This document shows positions 1 through 8,372 of a DNA stretch of 64,000 nucleotides, piece after piece. The notes beneath the pieces are model-generated. The model was not told the origin of the DNA. It saw only the letters and a program-made list of their open reading frames with translations, and did not search any database. A program made the position numbers and the translations under genes. This DNA comes from Caulobacter sp. GTDB taxonomy: Bacteria > Pseudomonadota > Alphaproteobacteria > Caulobacterales > Caulobacteraceae. The number at the start of each line of letters is the position of its first letter. Positions within the stretch are counted from its first letter, which is position 1. The stretch lies in NCBI RefSeq assembly GCF_017744445.1, contig NZ_JAGIBH010000002.1:310001-374000 (forward strand), in the 5' to 3' direction.

Positions 1-1250
1 CCCGCCGCGCGCAGCATGGCCTGGCGCAGGGCGTAGCCCAAGAGCGCCGCCAGGATCACCGCGTTCAGCACGAACGGGCCCCAGCCGATCTTCTCGTAGA
101 GCAGTACAAATAGCGGGGCGACCACCACGTTCAGGCCGTTGATGGCGGCGATGGCCCCGGCCGCGCCGGCCTGGTCCTTGGCATCGACCGACAGCGAAGC
201 CCCCGCCGTGAAACCCGGCCGGGCAAAGCCGTAGCCCAGGCTGGCGATGGCGTAGCCGATGGCGACAGCGGCATAGTCCGGCGCGAAGGCGACGATGATA
301 TTCCCTAAGGCCGCGCAGCCGACGCCCCAGCGCATCAGCTCGCGCGGGCCCATCTGGAACATGCGGATCAGGCCCCACTGGGCCAGCAAACCCGCCACCG
401 CGCCCGCCGCCATGGCCAGGGTGATGAAGCCCTGGGCCTTGACCGGCTCCAAGCCCAGCTTGTCGATGATCAGGAAGCCCAGGGTCTGGGTCTGGGCCGT
501 CTGGCACGAGGCGACCAGGAAGCCGAAGATCAGGAAGGGCTTCAGGCGCGGGTCCTTCCACAGCGCCGCGCCCTCGCCGCGCCAGGGCAGGCCGAAACGC
601 CGGTGGCGGGGCGGGCTGTCGCCGCGTCCGGGCTTGAAGGTCTCGGGCAGGCCGCGATGGACGACGGCCATCATCACCGCGGCGACGATGGCGAAGGCGA
701 ACATCGGACCGGCCAGACCTACACCCGGCAGCACGAACAGCGGGGCCAGCAGCGGTCCGACCACGGTGCCCAGGCCGAACGCCCCGGCCAGGGTGGCCAT
801 GGTCTGGGTGCGCTCTTCGCGGGTCGTGCGCTCGGCCATATAGGCCTGGGTCGCCGGATTGGCCGCCGAGCCGAAGCCGCCGAATAGCGCCCGGCACAGC
901 AAGAAGAGCACGAAGATCACCATCGGCGGGGCCAGGTGATGCAGCCCGGCCGAAACGACCAGGGCGCACATCAGCATCGAGATGGAAAAGCCCGCCAGGC
1001 CCAGCAGGATCAGCGGCTTGCGGCCTCGGATGTCGGACTGCCGCGCCCAGATCGGCGAGGTCACCGCCCACAGCACGGCCGACAGCGAGAAGATGCCCGC
1101 CACCAGGGCGTCGGGAATGCCGATCTGGCGGCCGATCGCCGGCAGCACCGACAGCATGCCGGTGTTCCCCAGGGCGGTCGCGACCGACACGCCGAAGAGG
1201 ATGGCGAACGCGCGCCGGTGGTCCGACGCTGGCTTTATCTCTCCCGTCAT
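1..1250 (-). CDS. MFS transporter, C-terminus cut by window edge
   Basis: Inner-membrane major facilitator superfamily transporter; substrate unknown. Reading on the minus strand from the ATG at 1250 gives an open frame to the window start (about 416 codons), so the stop lies outside. The N-terminus begins MTGEIKPASDHRRAF, then come successive hydrophobic segments. A motif A-like loop (WARQSDIRGRKPL) sits after the second segment, and AERTTREER is in the loop before the fifth or sixth. It is divergent from motA, with 136 bp between the starts. A drug or metabolite exporter (DHA1-like) is the best guess from layout, but no substrate motif is visible. Confidence 0.8.
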   Translation of the reverse strand, partial: MTGEIKPASDHRRAFAILFGVSVATALGNTGMLSVLPAIGRQIGIPDALVAGIFSLSAVLWAVTSPIWARQSDIRGRKPLILLGLAGFSISMLMCALVVSAGLHHLAPPMVIFVLFLLCRALFGGFGSAANPATQAYMAERTTREERTQTMATLAGAFGLGTVVGPLLAPLFVLPGVGLAGPMFAFAIVAAVMMAVVHRGLPETFKPGRGDSPPRHRRFGLPWRGEGAALWKDPRLKPFLIFGFLVASCQTAQTQTLGFLIIDKLGLEPVKAQGFITLAMAAGAVAGLLAQWGLIRMFQMGPRELMRWGVGCAALGNIIVAFAPDYAAVAIGYAIASLGYGFARPGFTAGASLSVDAKDQAGAAGAIAAINGLNVVVAPLFVLLYEKIGWGPFVLNAVILAALLGYALRQAMLRAA

Positions 1251-1386
1251 CAAACAAACGTTAGAGGCCACAAGCTTCACACGCAATGTGTCGCAGGTCA
1301 CAGACCGGCTGGCCAAACGCGTGAGAACCTTGGATTAATCATTAATCGGGATGATGCGCCGTCAATCTCGGGGCCCGCCTACCACC

Positions 1387-2253
1387 ATGTTCCAGATCAT
1401 CGGCATCGTCCTGCTCTTCGGCATGGTGTTCGGCAGCTACCTGATGGGTGGCGGCAAGCTGGACGTCATCATCGAGGCGGCGCCTCACGAACTGATGGCC
1501 ATCCTGGGCGCGGCCGTGGCCGCGTTCCTGATCTCGAACTCGATGGTCGTGATCAAGGGCACGGCCGGCGGCTTCGGCAAGATCTTCAAGGGCCCCAAGT
1601 GGAAGCCGGCCGACTATCGCGACCTCTTGTCCCTGCTGTTCCTGCTGACCAAGACGATGAAGTCCAAGGGCGTCATCGCCCTGGAAAGCCACATCGAAAA
1701 GCCGCACGAGAGCACGATCTTCGCGCGCTATCCCAAGGTCACTCACGACCACTTCGCCGTCGACTTCATCTGCGACACCCTGCGGATGATGACCATGAAC
1801 CTGGAGGATCCCCACCAGGTCGAGGACGCGATGGAAAAGCAGCTCGAGAAGCACCACCACGAGGCGCTGGAGCCCGCCCACGCCCTGCAGGCCATGGCCG
1901 ACGCCCTTCCGGCGCTGGGCATCGTCGCCGCCGTGCTGGGCGTCATCAAGACCATGGGCTCGATCACCGAACCGCCGGCCGTCCTGGGCGGCATGATCGG
2001 CGGCGCTCTGGTCGGCACCTTCCTGGGCGTGTTCATCGCCTATGGCATCGTCGGCCCGATGGCCACGCGCCTGCAGGCCGTCGTCAACGAAGACGGCGCC
2101 TTCTACAAGATCATCCAGGCCGTCCTGGTCGCCCACCTGCACGGCAACGCCGCCCAGATCTCGGTCGAGATCGGCCGCGGCAACGTGCCCTCGCCCGCCC
2201 AGCCCAGCTTCGCCGAGCTGGAAGAGGCGCTCTCGCAGATCCCCAACGAGTAG
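1387..2253 (+). CDS. motA: Flagellar motor stator protein MotA
   Basis: Proton-channel stator subunit of the flagellar motor, acting with MotB in the inner membrane. The product is 288 residues, the usual MotA length. The start chosen is ATG 1387 (MFQIIGIVLLFGMVFGSY), which begins directly in the first transmembrane segment; an upstream in-frame ATG at 1351 would add 12 residues not typical of the family. Two membrane segments lie near residues 1-50, a long cytoplasmic loop follows, and two more lie at about 170-225. The functional prolines correspond to P175 (ALPALGIV) and P224 (IVGPMA), matching E. coli P173 and P222. No motB is adjacent, as is normal in Caulobacter. A GATTAATC/ATTAATC repeat lies at 1333-1347 in the upstream gap. 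Confidence 0.95.
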   Translation: MFQIIGIVLLFGMVFGSYLMGGGKLDVIIEAAPHELMAILGAAVAAFLISNSMVVIKGTAGGFGKIFKGPKWKPADYRDLLSLLFLLTKTMKSKGVIALESHIEKPHESTIFARYPKVTHDHFAVDFICDTLRMMTMNLEDPHQVEDAMEKQLEKHHHEALEPAHALQAMADALPALGIVAAVLGVIKTMGSITEPPAVLGGMIGGALVGTFLGVFIAYGIVGPMATRLQAVVNEDGAFYKIIQAVLVAHLHGNAAQISVEIGRGNVPSPAQPSFAELEEALSQIPNE

Positions 2254-2350
2254 GCGCACGTTAGCGCGTCGTAACTTGCACGCGCTTTCGAACCGGTATT
2301 CCTTGCCGTCAACGAACGCCAGTTGGCGGACAGACAGGGGAAACCACCTC

Positions 2351-2680
2351 ATGAGCACCATTCGCAAACTGCTGATCGCCGGCATCGCCGTCTCGGCCCT
2401 GTCGCTGGCCGCCTGCGGCGGCAAGCACGAAGAAGCCGGCGGTGAAGACGCCGCCGCCAAGGCCGCGGCCGCCGACGCCTCGACCGTGACCGACGCCGCC
2501 TCGGCCCAGGACCAGGCCGCCGCCGACGCCAACAAGGCCGCCGCCGACGCGGCCGCGGCTCCCGCCGATCCGGCCGATACCGCCGCGCAAACCGCCGCTG
2601 ACGCGGCCGCCACGGGTGCGACCTCGGCTCCGGCCGCTGAGGCTCCCAAGCCAGCGGAAGAGAAGAAGGCGGCGCACTAA
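2351..2680 (+). CDS. Small Ala-rich lipoprotein
   Basis: A 109-residue protein of unknown function. It has a clear lipoprotein signal peptide: MSTIRKLLIAGIAVSALSLAAC, with lipobox LAAC and Cys22 as the predicted lipidation site. The mature part is low complexity, dominated by Ala, Asp and Lys (AAADASTVTDAAS, then repeats of KAAADAAAA) and ends with a charged EEKKAAH tail. The composition suggests an extended periplasmic linker rather than an enzyme. The start is supported by an upstream AGGGGAAA. It lies 97 bp after motA and may be co-transcribed. In C. crescentus (recalled) the gene between mnmC and motA occupies the same place. Confidence 0.8.
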   Translation: MSTIRKLLIAGIAVSALSLAACGGKHEEAGGEDAAAKAAAADASTVTDAASAQDQAAADANKAAADAAAAPADPADTAAQTAADAAATGATSAPAAEAPKPAEEKKAAH

Positions 2681-2699
2681 GGCCAACAAGAACGCCGAT

Positions 2700-2821
2700 C
2701 TTCCCGGCGAAAGCCGGGACCCAGATCGAACCCAGAGCGCCCTTCGTCGATCCTCGGCGGAGGGCGCTTTCACATCTGACGCTCAGGATGACTCTGGGCC
2801 CCGGCTTTCGCCGGGGAAACG
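2700..2821. repeat. Palindromic intergenic repeat, family A copy 1
   Basis: The left arm (CCCGGCGAAAGCCGGG then ACCCAGAT) and the right arm (ATGACTCTGGGCCC then CGGCTTTCGCCGGGG) form an inverted pair about 120 bp long. Each arm is itself a hairpin. The same arrangement recurs at 31693, 40361, 60846 and 63121. A GACTC (GANTC, the CcrM methylation target) lies at 2790-2794 in the right arm. Between the arms, GCGCCCT (2737-2743) and AGGGCGC (2761-2767) followed by TTT could act as a weak terminator for the lipoprotein gene. Confidence 0.85.
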
Positions 2822-2864
2822 GGGTGGGGTTGACGGTAGGCTCGCGCCGGCGCTCTAGACCCGC

Positions 2865-4595
2865 ATGGATCCCACCGCCTCATCTCCCCTCGTCTGGCGC
2901 GAGGACGGCCTGCCACAGTCCAGCCTGTACGGCGACGTCTATTTCTCCAGCGTCGACGGCCTGGCCGAGACGCGGGCGGTGTTCCTGACCGGCTGCGGAT
3001 TGCCCGAAAGGTTCGCGAAGACCTTCGTCGTCGGCGAGCTGGGCTTCGGCTCGGGCCTGAACATCGCCGCCCTGCTGGACCTGTGGCGGCGCGAGAAGCC
3101 CGCCGGCGCCAAGCTGCGCATCTTCTCGATCGAGGCCCATCCGCTGGAGCGCGACGAAGCCGCCCGGATCCTGGCCCATTGGCCCGAGCTGGGCGAGGCC
3201 GCCCAGGTGCTGCTGGACCACTGGCCCGGCCGGGCGCGGGGCTTCCACCGCGTCGACCTGCCCGGCTTCGATGCGGTCCTGGACCTGGCCGTCATGGATG
3301 TGATCGAGGCGCTGGAGGCCTGGGACGGCGCGGCCGACGCCTGGTTCCTGGACGGCTTCTCCCCGGCGCTAAATCCGGCCATGTGGCGCGAGGAGGTGCT
3401 GGCCGCCGTCGCCAGGCGCTCGGCCCCCGGGGCCCGCGCGGCGACCTTCACCGTGGCCGGGGCCGTGCGGCGCGCCCTGCAGGCGGCCGGCTTCGAGATC
3501 GCCAAGCGTCCGGGCTTTGGCCGCAAGCGCGAGCGGCTGGAGGCCTGGCTGCCGGGTGAGCGCGCGATCGCCCCGCCTCCCGAGACCCTGGCGATCATCG
3601 GCGGCGGCATCGCCGGCGCGTCCCTGGCCCGCGCGGCGCGCGCGGAAGGCCTCTCGGTCACCGTCGTCGACGACCCGGAGGGCGTCGCCGCCTCGGGCAA
3701 TCCCGCCGCGCTGGTCACCCCCGCCCTGGACGCCGGTGGCGGCCCGCGCGCGGCGCTCTACGCCCAGGCCCTGGCCCGCGCGGCGGCGCTCTACGAAGCC
3801 GAGCCCGGCGCGGTGATCGCGCGCGGCGTGACCCAGCTGGCCGCCAGCGAGCGCGATCCCGTCCGCTTCGCCAAGGTGGCCCAGCAGGACCTATTCGAGC
3901 CCGGCGCGATGCAAGCGACCGAGACAGGCCTCACGATGGCCAGCAGCCTGGTCATCCAGCCCTCGGTCATCACCACCGCCTGGTCCGGCGAGGTGGCGCA
4001 TCGCCACGTCGCCAAGCTGGAGCGCGGCAACGATGGCTGGCGGTTGCTTGACGAGGCCGGCGACCTGATCGTGCGCGCCGACCGCGTGGCCCTGGCCGGC
4101 GGGATCTCCACGGCGGACCTGCTGCCCCTGCCCCTTAAACCCGTGCGCGGCCAGGCCAGCTGGACGGACGCGCCCGCCTCGGCTCCGACGGCGTTTGGCG
4201 GCTATGCGGTCCCCACGCGCGACGGCGTGCTGTTCGGCGCCACCCACGATCGCGGCGAGACGGCGACGGACGTCCGCGAAGGCGACCACGCGCGCAACCT
4301 CGACACCCTGGCCAAGGGCCTGCCGGCGCTGGCCGCGTCCCTGGCGGACAAGACCTTCGAAGGCCGCGCCGCGATCCGCGCTACCACGCCGGACCGCATG
4401 CCGCTGGCCGGGATCACCGAAGGCGGCCTCTTGGTGCTGACCGGATTGGGCTCGCGCGGCTTTTGCCTGGCGCCCCTGATGGCCGAGCATCTGGTCGCCC
4501 GGATGCTGGACCTGCCCTCGCCTCTCCCGGACGTTTTGTCGCACCCGGTTGAATCCCGGCGTTTCGACTCGCCTGACACGAGCAGCGGCGTATAA
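2865..4595 (+). CDS. mnmC: tRNA 5-methylaminomethyl-2-thiouridine biosynthesis bifunctional protein MnmC
   Basis: Catalyses the last two steps of mnm5(s2)U34 synthesis at the tRNA wobble position. The FAD domain removes the carboxymethyl group and the methyltransferase domain methylates the resulting amine with SAM. The product is 576 residues with both domains. The N-terminal methyltransferase (about 1-225) has the LGFGSGLN SAM motif and WFLDGFSPALNP. The C-terminal FAD oxidoreductase starts near residue 238 with LAIIGGGIAGASLA and ends with the GLGSRGF region typical of the family. The ATG at 2865 gives MDPTASSPLVWREDGLPQS, which matches the family start (W-x-dG-P-S-YgDvYFS). The protein is complete. 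Confidence 0.95.
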   Translation: MDPTASSPLVWREDGLPQSSLYGDVYFSSVDGLAETRAVFLTGCGLPERFAKTFVVGELGFGSGLNIAALLDLWRREKPAGAKLRIFSIEAHPLERDEAARILAHWPELGEAAQVLLDHWPGRARGFHRVDLPGFDAVLDLAVMDVIEALEAWDGAADAWFLDGFSPALNPAMWREEVLAAVARRSAPGARAATFTVAGAVRRALQAAGFEIAKRPGFGRKRERLEAWLPGERAIAPPPETLAIIGGGIAGASLARAARAEGLSVTVVDDPEGVAASGNPAALVTPALDAGGGPRAALYAQALARAAALYEAEPGAVIARGVTQLAASERDPVRFAKVAQQDLFEPGAMQATETGLTMASSLVIQPSVITTAWSGEVAHRHVAKLERGNDGWRLLDEAGDLIVRADRVALAGGISTADLLPLPLKPVRGQASWTDAPASAPTAFGGYAVPTRDGVLFGATHDRGETATDVREGDHARNLDTLAKGLPALAASLADKTFEGRAAIRATTPDRMPLAGITEGGLLVLTGLGSRGFCLAPLMAEHLVARMLDLPSPLPDVLSHPVESRRFDSPDTSSGV

Positions 4596-4596
4596 T
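4591..4596 (+). promoter_or_regulatory. Perfect TATAAT -10 box at the end of mnmC
   Basis: TATAAT at 4591-4596 overlaps the mnmC stop codon. No good -35 is found at 16-18 bp; the nearest resemblance is TTCGAC at 4563, which is 22 bp away. It would start transcription near 4603 and run into the terminator at 4730-4763. Such an A+T-rich hexamer is rare in this G+C-rich sequence, but the missing -35 keeps this tentative. Confidence 0.3.
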
Positions 4597-4602
4597 CGAA
4601 CG

Positions 4603-4763
4603 CGGTTATCGGAGCGCGGAAGCGGTCCCCTTTTCCCGCGTCCCACTCTTATTGCCATGACGAAGCCGACTGCCCCTTCAGGTCGGTTCGTGCGACGGCG
4701 GCCCTCCGCCCTCTTGGTCCGCCGGATCGGACGCTCCCGACGCCCCATCGGGAGCGTCTTTTC
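4603..4763 (+). ncRNA. Candidate structured small RNA between mnmC and ompA2
   Basis: The stretch lies between a TATAAT box and a strong intrinsic terminator and has no convincing protein: the only ATG frame (4657) gives an Arg/Pro-rich product running through the terminator. It contains local hairpins, for example CCGAC/GTCGG around 4668-4688 and GGCGG/CCGCC around 4697-4710. It could be a free sRNA of about 160 nt or simply the mnmC 3' untranslated region. Confidence 0.3.
4730..4763 (+). terminator. Intrinsic terminator downstream of mnmC
   Basis: A perfect 11-bp stem GACGCTCCCGA/TCGGGAGCGTC with a 7-nt loop is followed by TTTT. The orientation terminates plus-strand transcription. Confidence 0.85.
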
Positions 4764-4769
4764 GTTGAT

Positions 4770-4792
4770 GCTCCCCCGCGATGCGGGGGAGG
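4770..4792. repeat. Half copy of family C palindromic repeat
   Basis: GCTCCCCCGCGATGCGGGGGA forms a short hairpin whose sequence recurs in the longer element at 57811-57927. Only one arm is present here. Confidence 0.55.
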
Positions 4793-4810
4793 ATCTATCC
4801 AGACAAGGCT

Positions 4811-4838
4811 AGGGGGCCGGCCCGAAGGCCGACCCCCT
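4811..4838 (-). terminator. GC-rich hairpin with UUCG loop after ompA2
   Basis: On the minus strand AGGGGGTCGGCC-TTCG-GGCCGGCCCCCT forms a 12-bp stem (one G-U pair) closed by a UUCG tetraloop. It lies 29 bp after the ompA2 stop. No U-run follows, so it may act as a 3' stabiliser or a factor-assisted terminator rather than a classical one. Confidence 0.55.
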
Positions 4839-4866
4839 GTCACCCCACCAATAGTCTTTTTTAGTC

Positions 4867-6096
4867 TTAGAACGTGATCGACACCGTCGAGCGGCGGTTC
4901 AGCGGTTCCTTCACGCCGTCACCCGTGGCGACGGCCGGAGCGCTTTCGCCCTTCCAGTCGACCGACAGGGCCGTGGCGTTGACGCCCATGCTAACCAGGC
5001 CATCGGCGACGGCCTTGGCGCGGCGTTCCGAGAGCTTGGCGTTGTACTTGTCCGAGCCCGAGGTGTCGGTGTGACCCGTCACCACGATCTTCGAAGCGCC
5101 GCCGCCCTTGGCGTATTCGGCGGCCTGCTGGACCACCGCCTGGGCTTCCGTCGTCAGCACGTACTGATCGAACGGGAAGTAGACCACGAACTCGCGCGCT
5201 TCATACGCCGGAGCGGCCGGGGGCGGCGGCGGGGGCGGAGGCGGCGGAGGCGGCGGGGGAGGCGGCGGCGGAGGCGGAGGCGGCGGGGGCGGCGGAGGCG
5301 GCGCCGACCCGAAGGTATAGCGCAGACCCAGGGTCACCGAGGTGTCCTTGTAGCGGCCCGAGAACGTGCCGACATCCGTGATCGAACCACCGGCCGGGCC
5401 GGCGTTCTGCGTCACCGAACCCCAGTCCAGCTTGCTGGTGCGCAGGTAGCGGCCGGTCAGGTCCAGCGACCAGTTGTCGGCGAAGTTCCAGGCCACGCCC
5501 AGGATGCCCTGCATGGCGAACGCCTGGTCGACGTCGTCGAAGCTGGTGTTCTGGTAGATGGCGGCGCCGGCCGGAACGCCCGACAGCTGGCCATAGACCT
5601 TGTTGTGCACCCAGGCCGTACCGACGCCGGCGCCGATGAACGGGTTGATGCTCGAGTTCGGGGCGACGTCGAAGATGGCGTTGGCCATCAGGGTCGTGGC
5701 CTTCAGGCTGCCCTTGGGTTCGCCGCAGGTCGGGGCGGCGGCGGTGCGGCCGACGCCGGCGGTGCACAGACCGAACGGCTGGCCCGCGCCCGTGCCGCCG
5801 ACGCCGATGGCGCCAGCGCCGCGGACGCTCTGCATGTCGCCCGGACGATAGCCGTACTCGGCCTCGACGCGGAAGTTCGGGGTGAACTTGTAGCCGAAGC
5901 GGCCGAACGCGGCCCAATCCTTATCGGCCGAGAAGTCCCACTGATAATTGCCCGTGGAACGCGCCTTGACCGAGTCCGGCTCGTGATAGCCGGCATCGCC
6001 AGCGATGTAGAAACCGCTCGTGGCGCTCTGGGCCAGGGCGCCCGAGGCGGCGCCCAGCGCAACCGCCGCGACGCCGACCAGCAACCGCATTTTCAT
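4867..6096 (-). CDS. ompA2: OmpA-family outer membrane protein with 28-proline linker
   Basis: Outer membrane beta-barrel tethered to peptidoglycan. The start is ATG 6096 (MKMRLLVGVAAVALGAASG), giving 409 residues with a signal peptide ending near ALA-Q. The barrel spans about 20-260 (GFYIAGDAGYH, then repeated aromatic beta-strands such as ALGLRYTF-like VTLGLRYTF). Residues 266-293 are an uninterrupted run of 28 prolines. An OmpA/MotB peptidoglycan-binding domain covers about 300-409, with VTGHTDTSGSDKYNAKLSERRA carrying the conserved Asp and Arg. The C-terminus ends in Phe. From memory the C. crescentus gene next to sapA is OmpA2 (CC_0747), an abundant protein showing a stalk-to-pole gradient. 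It is divergent from sapA with 266 bp between the starts. Confidence 0.9.
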   Translation of the reverse strand: MKMRLLVGVAAVALGAASGALAQSATSGFYIAGDAGYHEPDSVKARSTGNYQWDFSADKDWAAFGRFGYKFTPNFRVEAEYGYRPGDMQSVRGAGAIGVGGTGAGQPFGLCTAGVGRTAAAPTCGEPKGSLKATTLMANAIFDVAPNSSINPFIGAGVGTAWVHNKVYGQLSGVPAGAAIYQNTSFDDVDQAFAMQGILGVAWNFADNWSLDLTGRYLRTSKLDWGSVTQNAGPAGGSITDVGTFSGRYKDTSVTLGLRYTFGSAPPPPPPPPPPPPPPPPPPPPPPPPPPPPAAPAYEAREFVVYFPFDQYVLTTEAQAVVQQAAEYAKGGGASKIVVTGHTDTSGSDKYNAKLSERRAKAVADGLVSMGVNATALSVDWKGESAPAVATGDGVKEPLNRRSTVSITF

Positions 6097-6362
6097 TGAA
6101 ATACCCTCTTCTACGAATGTCGCGGGCCCGACTTGCCCGGCGCTCGAGACGACAAACGCGTCATGTCCGAAAATGGGTGTGTCGAATGGGCCACACATCT
6201 GCCTCGAATGTGAAAATTGTGGCCGGCGGCGCCATGGTCCGGCAGCGCTTAGCTTGGCGAAAAGCTTGGCCACAAGCTGTGCGCGTTTGTCGCAAATAGC
6301 CGAGATTGCAGAGGAATTCAGCATTCACCATACTCGTCTCAAGTGGCGTGTGGAGTACGGTC

Positions 6363-8366
6363 GTGAGCCTTGAACCCTTCCCTTTGGCGACGGACGAATT
6401 TTTGGAAACCGGCAGCGCGATCACCGGTGGTGAGCAGCCGAACGCCTTCGTCAACGCCGACTCCCGCGCCGGCGTGGTGGCCGGCAAGACCAGCCTGACG
6501 GTCGACCAGGCCGCCTCGCAGCTGATCCGCGGCGAGCCCGGCTGGGGCCCCGCCCTGCAGAAGGCCGCGACGGTCAGCTACGCCTTCCGCGCCACGGCGC
6601 CGACCACCATGCCCAGCGACACCGCGACCTTCTCGCAGTTCTCCTCCGCCCAGATCATCCAGGCCGAGAAGGCCCTGACCGCCTGGTCGGACGTCGCCAA
6701 TGTCGTGTTCACCCGCGTGGGCTCGGGAACCGGCGGCGAGGCGGCCTACAGCAACAACGCCTCGATCCTGTTCAGCAACTACAACAGCGGCCAGTCCGGC
6801 GCGGCGGCCTTCGCCTACTATCCCGGCAACACCGCCCCCGGCAGCATCTCGGGCGACGTCTGGATCAATTCCAGCCTGAGCTACAACTCCATCCCGACCA
6901 GCACGAACTATGGCGGCATGGTGCTGGTGCATGAGATCGGCCACGCCATCGGCCTGGCCCACCCCGCCGACTACGACGCCGACGGCAGCGCGCCCCTGAC
7001 CTACGCGGCCGACGCCGGGTACTATGAGGACAGCCGCCAGTACACGGTGATGTCCTATTTCAGCGAGAGCAACACGGGCGGCGCGTTCTCGGGGACCTAC
7101 GCCTCCTCGCCGCTGCTGGACGACATCGCCGCCGCCCAGCTGGCCTATGGCGCCAACATGACCACCCGCACGGGCGACACGGTCTACGGCTTCAACTCGA
7201 CCGCCGGCCGCGACTGGTTCAGCGCCATGGCCACGCCCAAGCTGATCTTCGCCGCCTGGGACGCCGGCGGGACCGACACCTTCGACTTCTCCGGCTACAA
7301 GGTGGCCCAGACCATCGACCTGCGCTCGGGCTACTTCTCCAGCGTCGGCGGGCTGACCGGCAACGTCACCATCGCCATGGGCGCGACGATCGAGAACGCC
7401 ATCGGCGGCTCGGCGGCCGACACCATCAACGGCAACGCCGTCGCCAACCGCATCGTCGGCGGCGCGGGCAACGACGTCATCGACGGCGGCCTGGGCGTCG
7501 ACACCGCCGTCTATGCCGGCAGGTTCGGCGGCTACGCCATCAGCGCCAAGGCCGACGGCGGCTGGCAGATCAAGGACAATGGCGGCGCGGGCGAAGGGAC
7601 CGACAGCCTCGTCAATATCGAGAGCCTGGCGTTCTCGGACCGCACGGTCTCGATCGTCGACAGCCGCGTGGCCACGGCGATCACCAACGTGCTGCGTGTG
7701 GCGGCCTTCTCGGTCAATGGCGACGCCACCATCAAGACCTTCGCCGCGGCCATGGCCGGCGGGACCAGCTATACGGACGCCATCGCCCAGGTGACCAAGA
7801 CGGCCATCGCCACCAGCGAGGTGGCGGTCCTGTCGTACCAGTTCTTCACCGGCAAGACGCCGACCGCCGCGGGCATGGACTTCCTAGTCAATCCCGACGG
7901 CGCGAACGTCAATAACCTCAACAGCGCCTACTACCAGTCGTTCAACATCGAGAACCGCTACATCAACTTCGCGGTCAATCTGGGCAAGGTCGGCGAGGGC
8001 GCGGCCAGCTTCGCCCAGACCTACGGCGCCCTGACGCTGGAGGACGCCACCAGCAGCGCCTACGCCAAGATCTTCGGCGCGGCGCCCACCGCCGCCAAGG
8101 TGCACGAGTTGCTGGACGCGACCTTCAGCTTCGGCGGCCAGACCATCACCCGCGCCCAGTACTTCGCCTATTACGGCCAGGACGGCGTCGGCGGCCAGGG
8201 GACCAAGGCGGCCATGGTCGGCTGGCTGATGGCCGAGGCCGCCAAGGCCGACATCGGCGTCTACGCCAAGTCCGCCGACGCCCTGTTCGCCGACCAGCTC
8301 AGCCACAATGTCTACGGCGTCGACCTGATCGGGACCTACGCCAAGGCGGAATACAATCTGGTCTGA
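6363..8366 (+). CDS. sapA: Serralysin-type S-layer-associated metalloprotease SapA
   Basis: Secreted zinc endopeptidase of the M10B/metzincin class. The start is placed at GTG 6363, with GGAG seven bases upstream; it gives 667 residues (a TTG at 6306 would add 19). The zinc site is HEIGHAIGLAH with His190, His194 and His200, and the Met-turn is YTVMSYF (Met230). An RTX-like GGAGNDVIDGG is near residue 366. From about residue 480 onward the sequence (YQFFTGKTPTAAGMDFLV, NSAYYQSFNIENRYINF) closely resembles the N-terminal LPS-anchoring domain of the S-layer protein RsaA. In C. crescentus SapA (CC_0746) cleaves aberrant RsaA. There is no N-terminal signal peptide, consistent with non-Sec export. 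Confidence 0.9.
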   Translation: MSLEPFPLATDEFLETGSAITGGEQPNAFVNADSRAGVVAGKTSLTVDQAASQLIRGEPGWGPALQKAATVSYAFRATAPTTMPSDTATFSQFSSAQIIQAEKALTAWSDVANVVFTRVGSGTGGEAAYSNNASILFSNYNSGQSGAAAFAYYPGNTAPGSISGDVWINSSLSYNSIPTSTNYGGMVLVHEIGHAIGLAHPADYDADGSAPLTYAADAGYYEDSRQYTVMSYFSESNTGGAFSGTYASSPLLDDIAAAQLAYGANMTTRTGDTVYGFNSTAGRDWFSAMATPKLIFAAWDAGGTDTFDFSGYKVAQTIDLRSGYFSSVGGLTGNVTIAMGATIENAIGGSAADTINGNAVANRIVGGAGNDVIDGGLGVDTAVYAGRFGGYAISAKADGGWQIKDNGGAGEGTDSLVNIESLAFSDRTVSIVDSRVATAITNVLRVAAFSVNGDATIKTFAAAMAGGTSYTDAIAQVTKTAIATSEVAVLSYQFFTGKTPTAAGMDFLVNPDGANVNNLNSAYYQSFNIENRYINFAVNLGKVGEGAASFAQTYGALTLEDATSSAYAKIFGAAPTAAKVHELLDATFSFGGQTITRAQYFAYYGQDGVGGQGTKAAMVGWLMAEAAKADIGVYAKSADALFADQLSHNVYGVDLIGTYAKAEYNLV

Positions 8367-8372
8367 GGGCTG

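Noticed and set aside
1331..1350. TTAATCATTAA as a CtrA binding site upstream of motA
   Set aside because: The CtrA consensus needs TTAA-N7-TTAA; the spacing here is 3 bp.
936..2649. Long frames overlapping motA and the lipoprotein gene on both strands (for example 1342-2649 minus)
   Set aside because: They are antisense or out-of-phase products of G+C-rich coding sequence; motA has clear family motifs and a matching start.
5071..6099. 342-residue plus-strand frame over ompA2
   Set aside because: Arg/Gly-rich translation of the antisense of the proline tract; the minus-strand OmpA domains are unambiguous.
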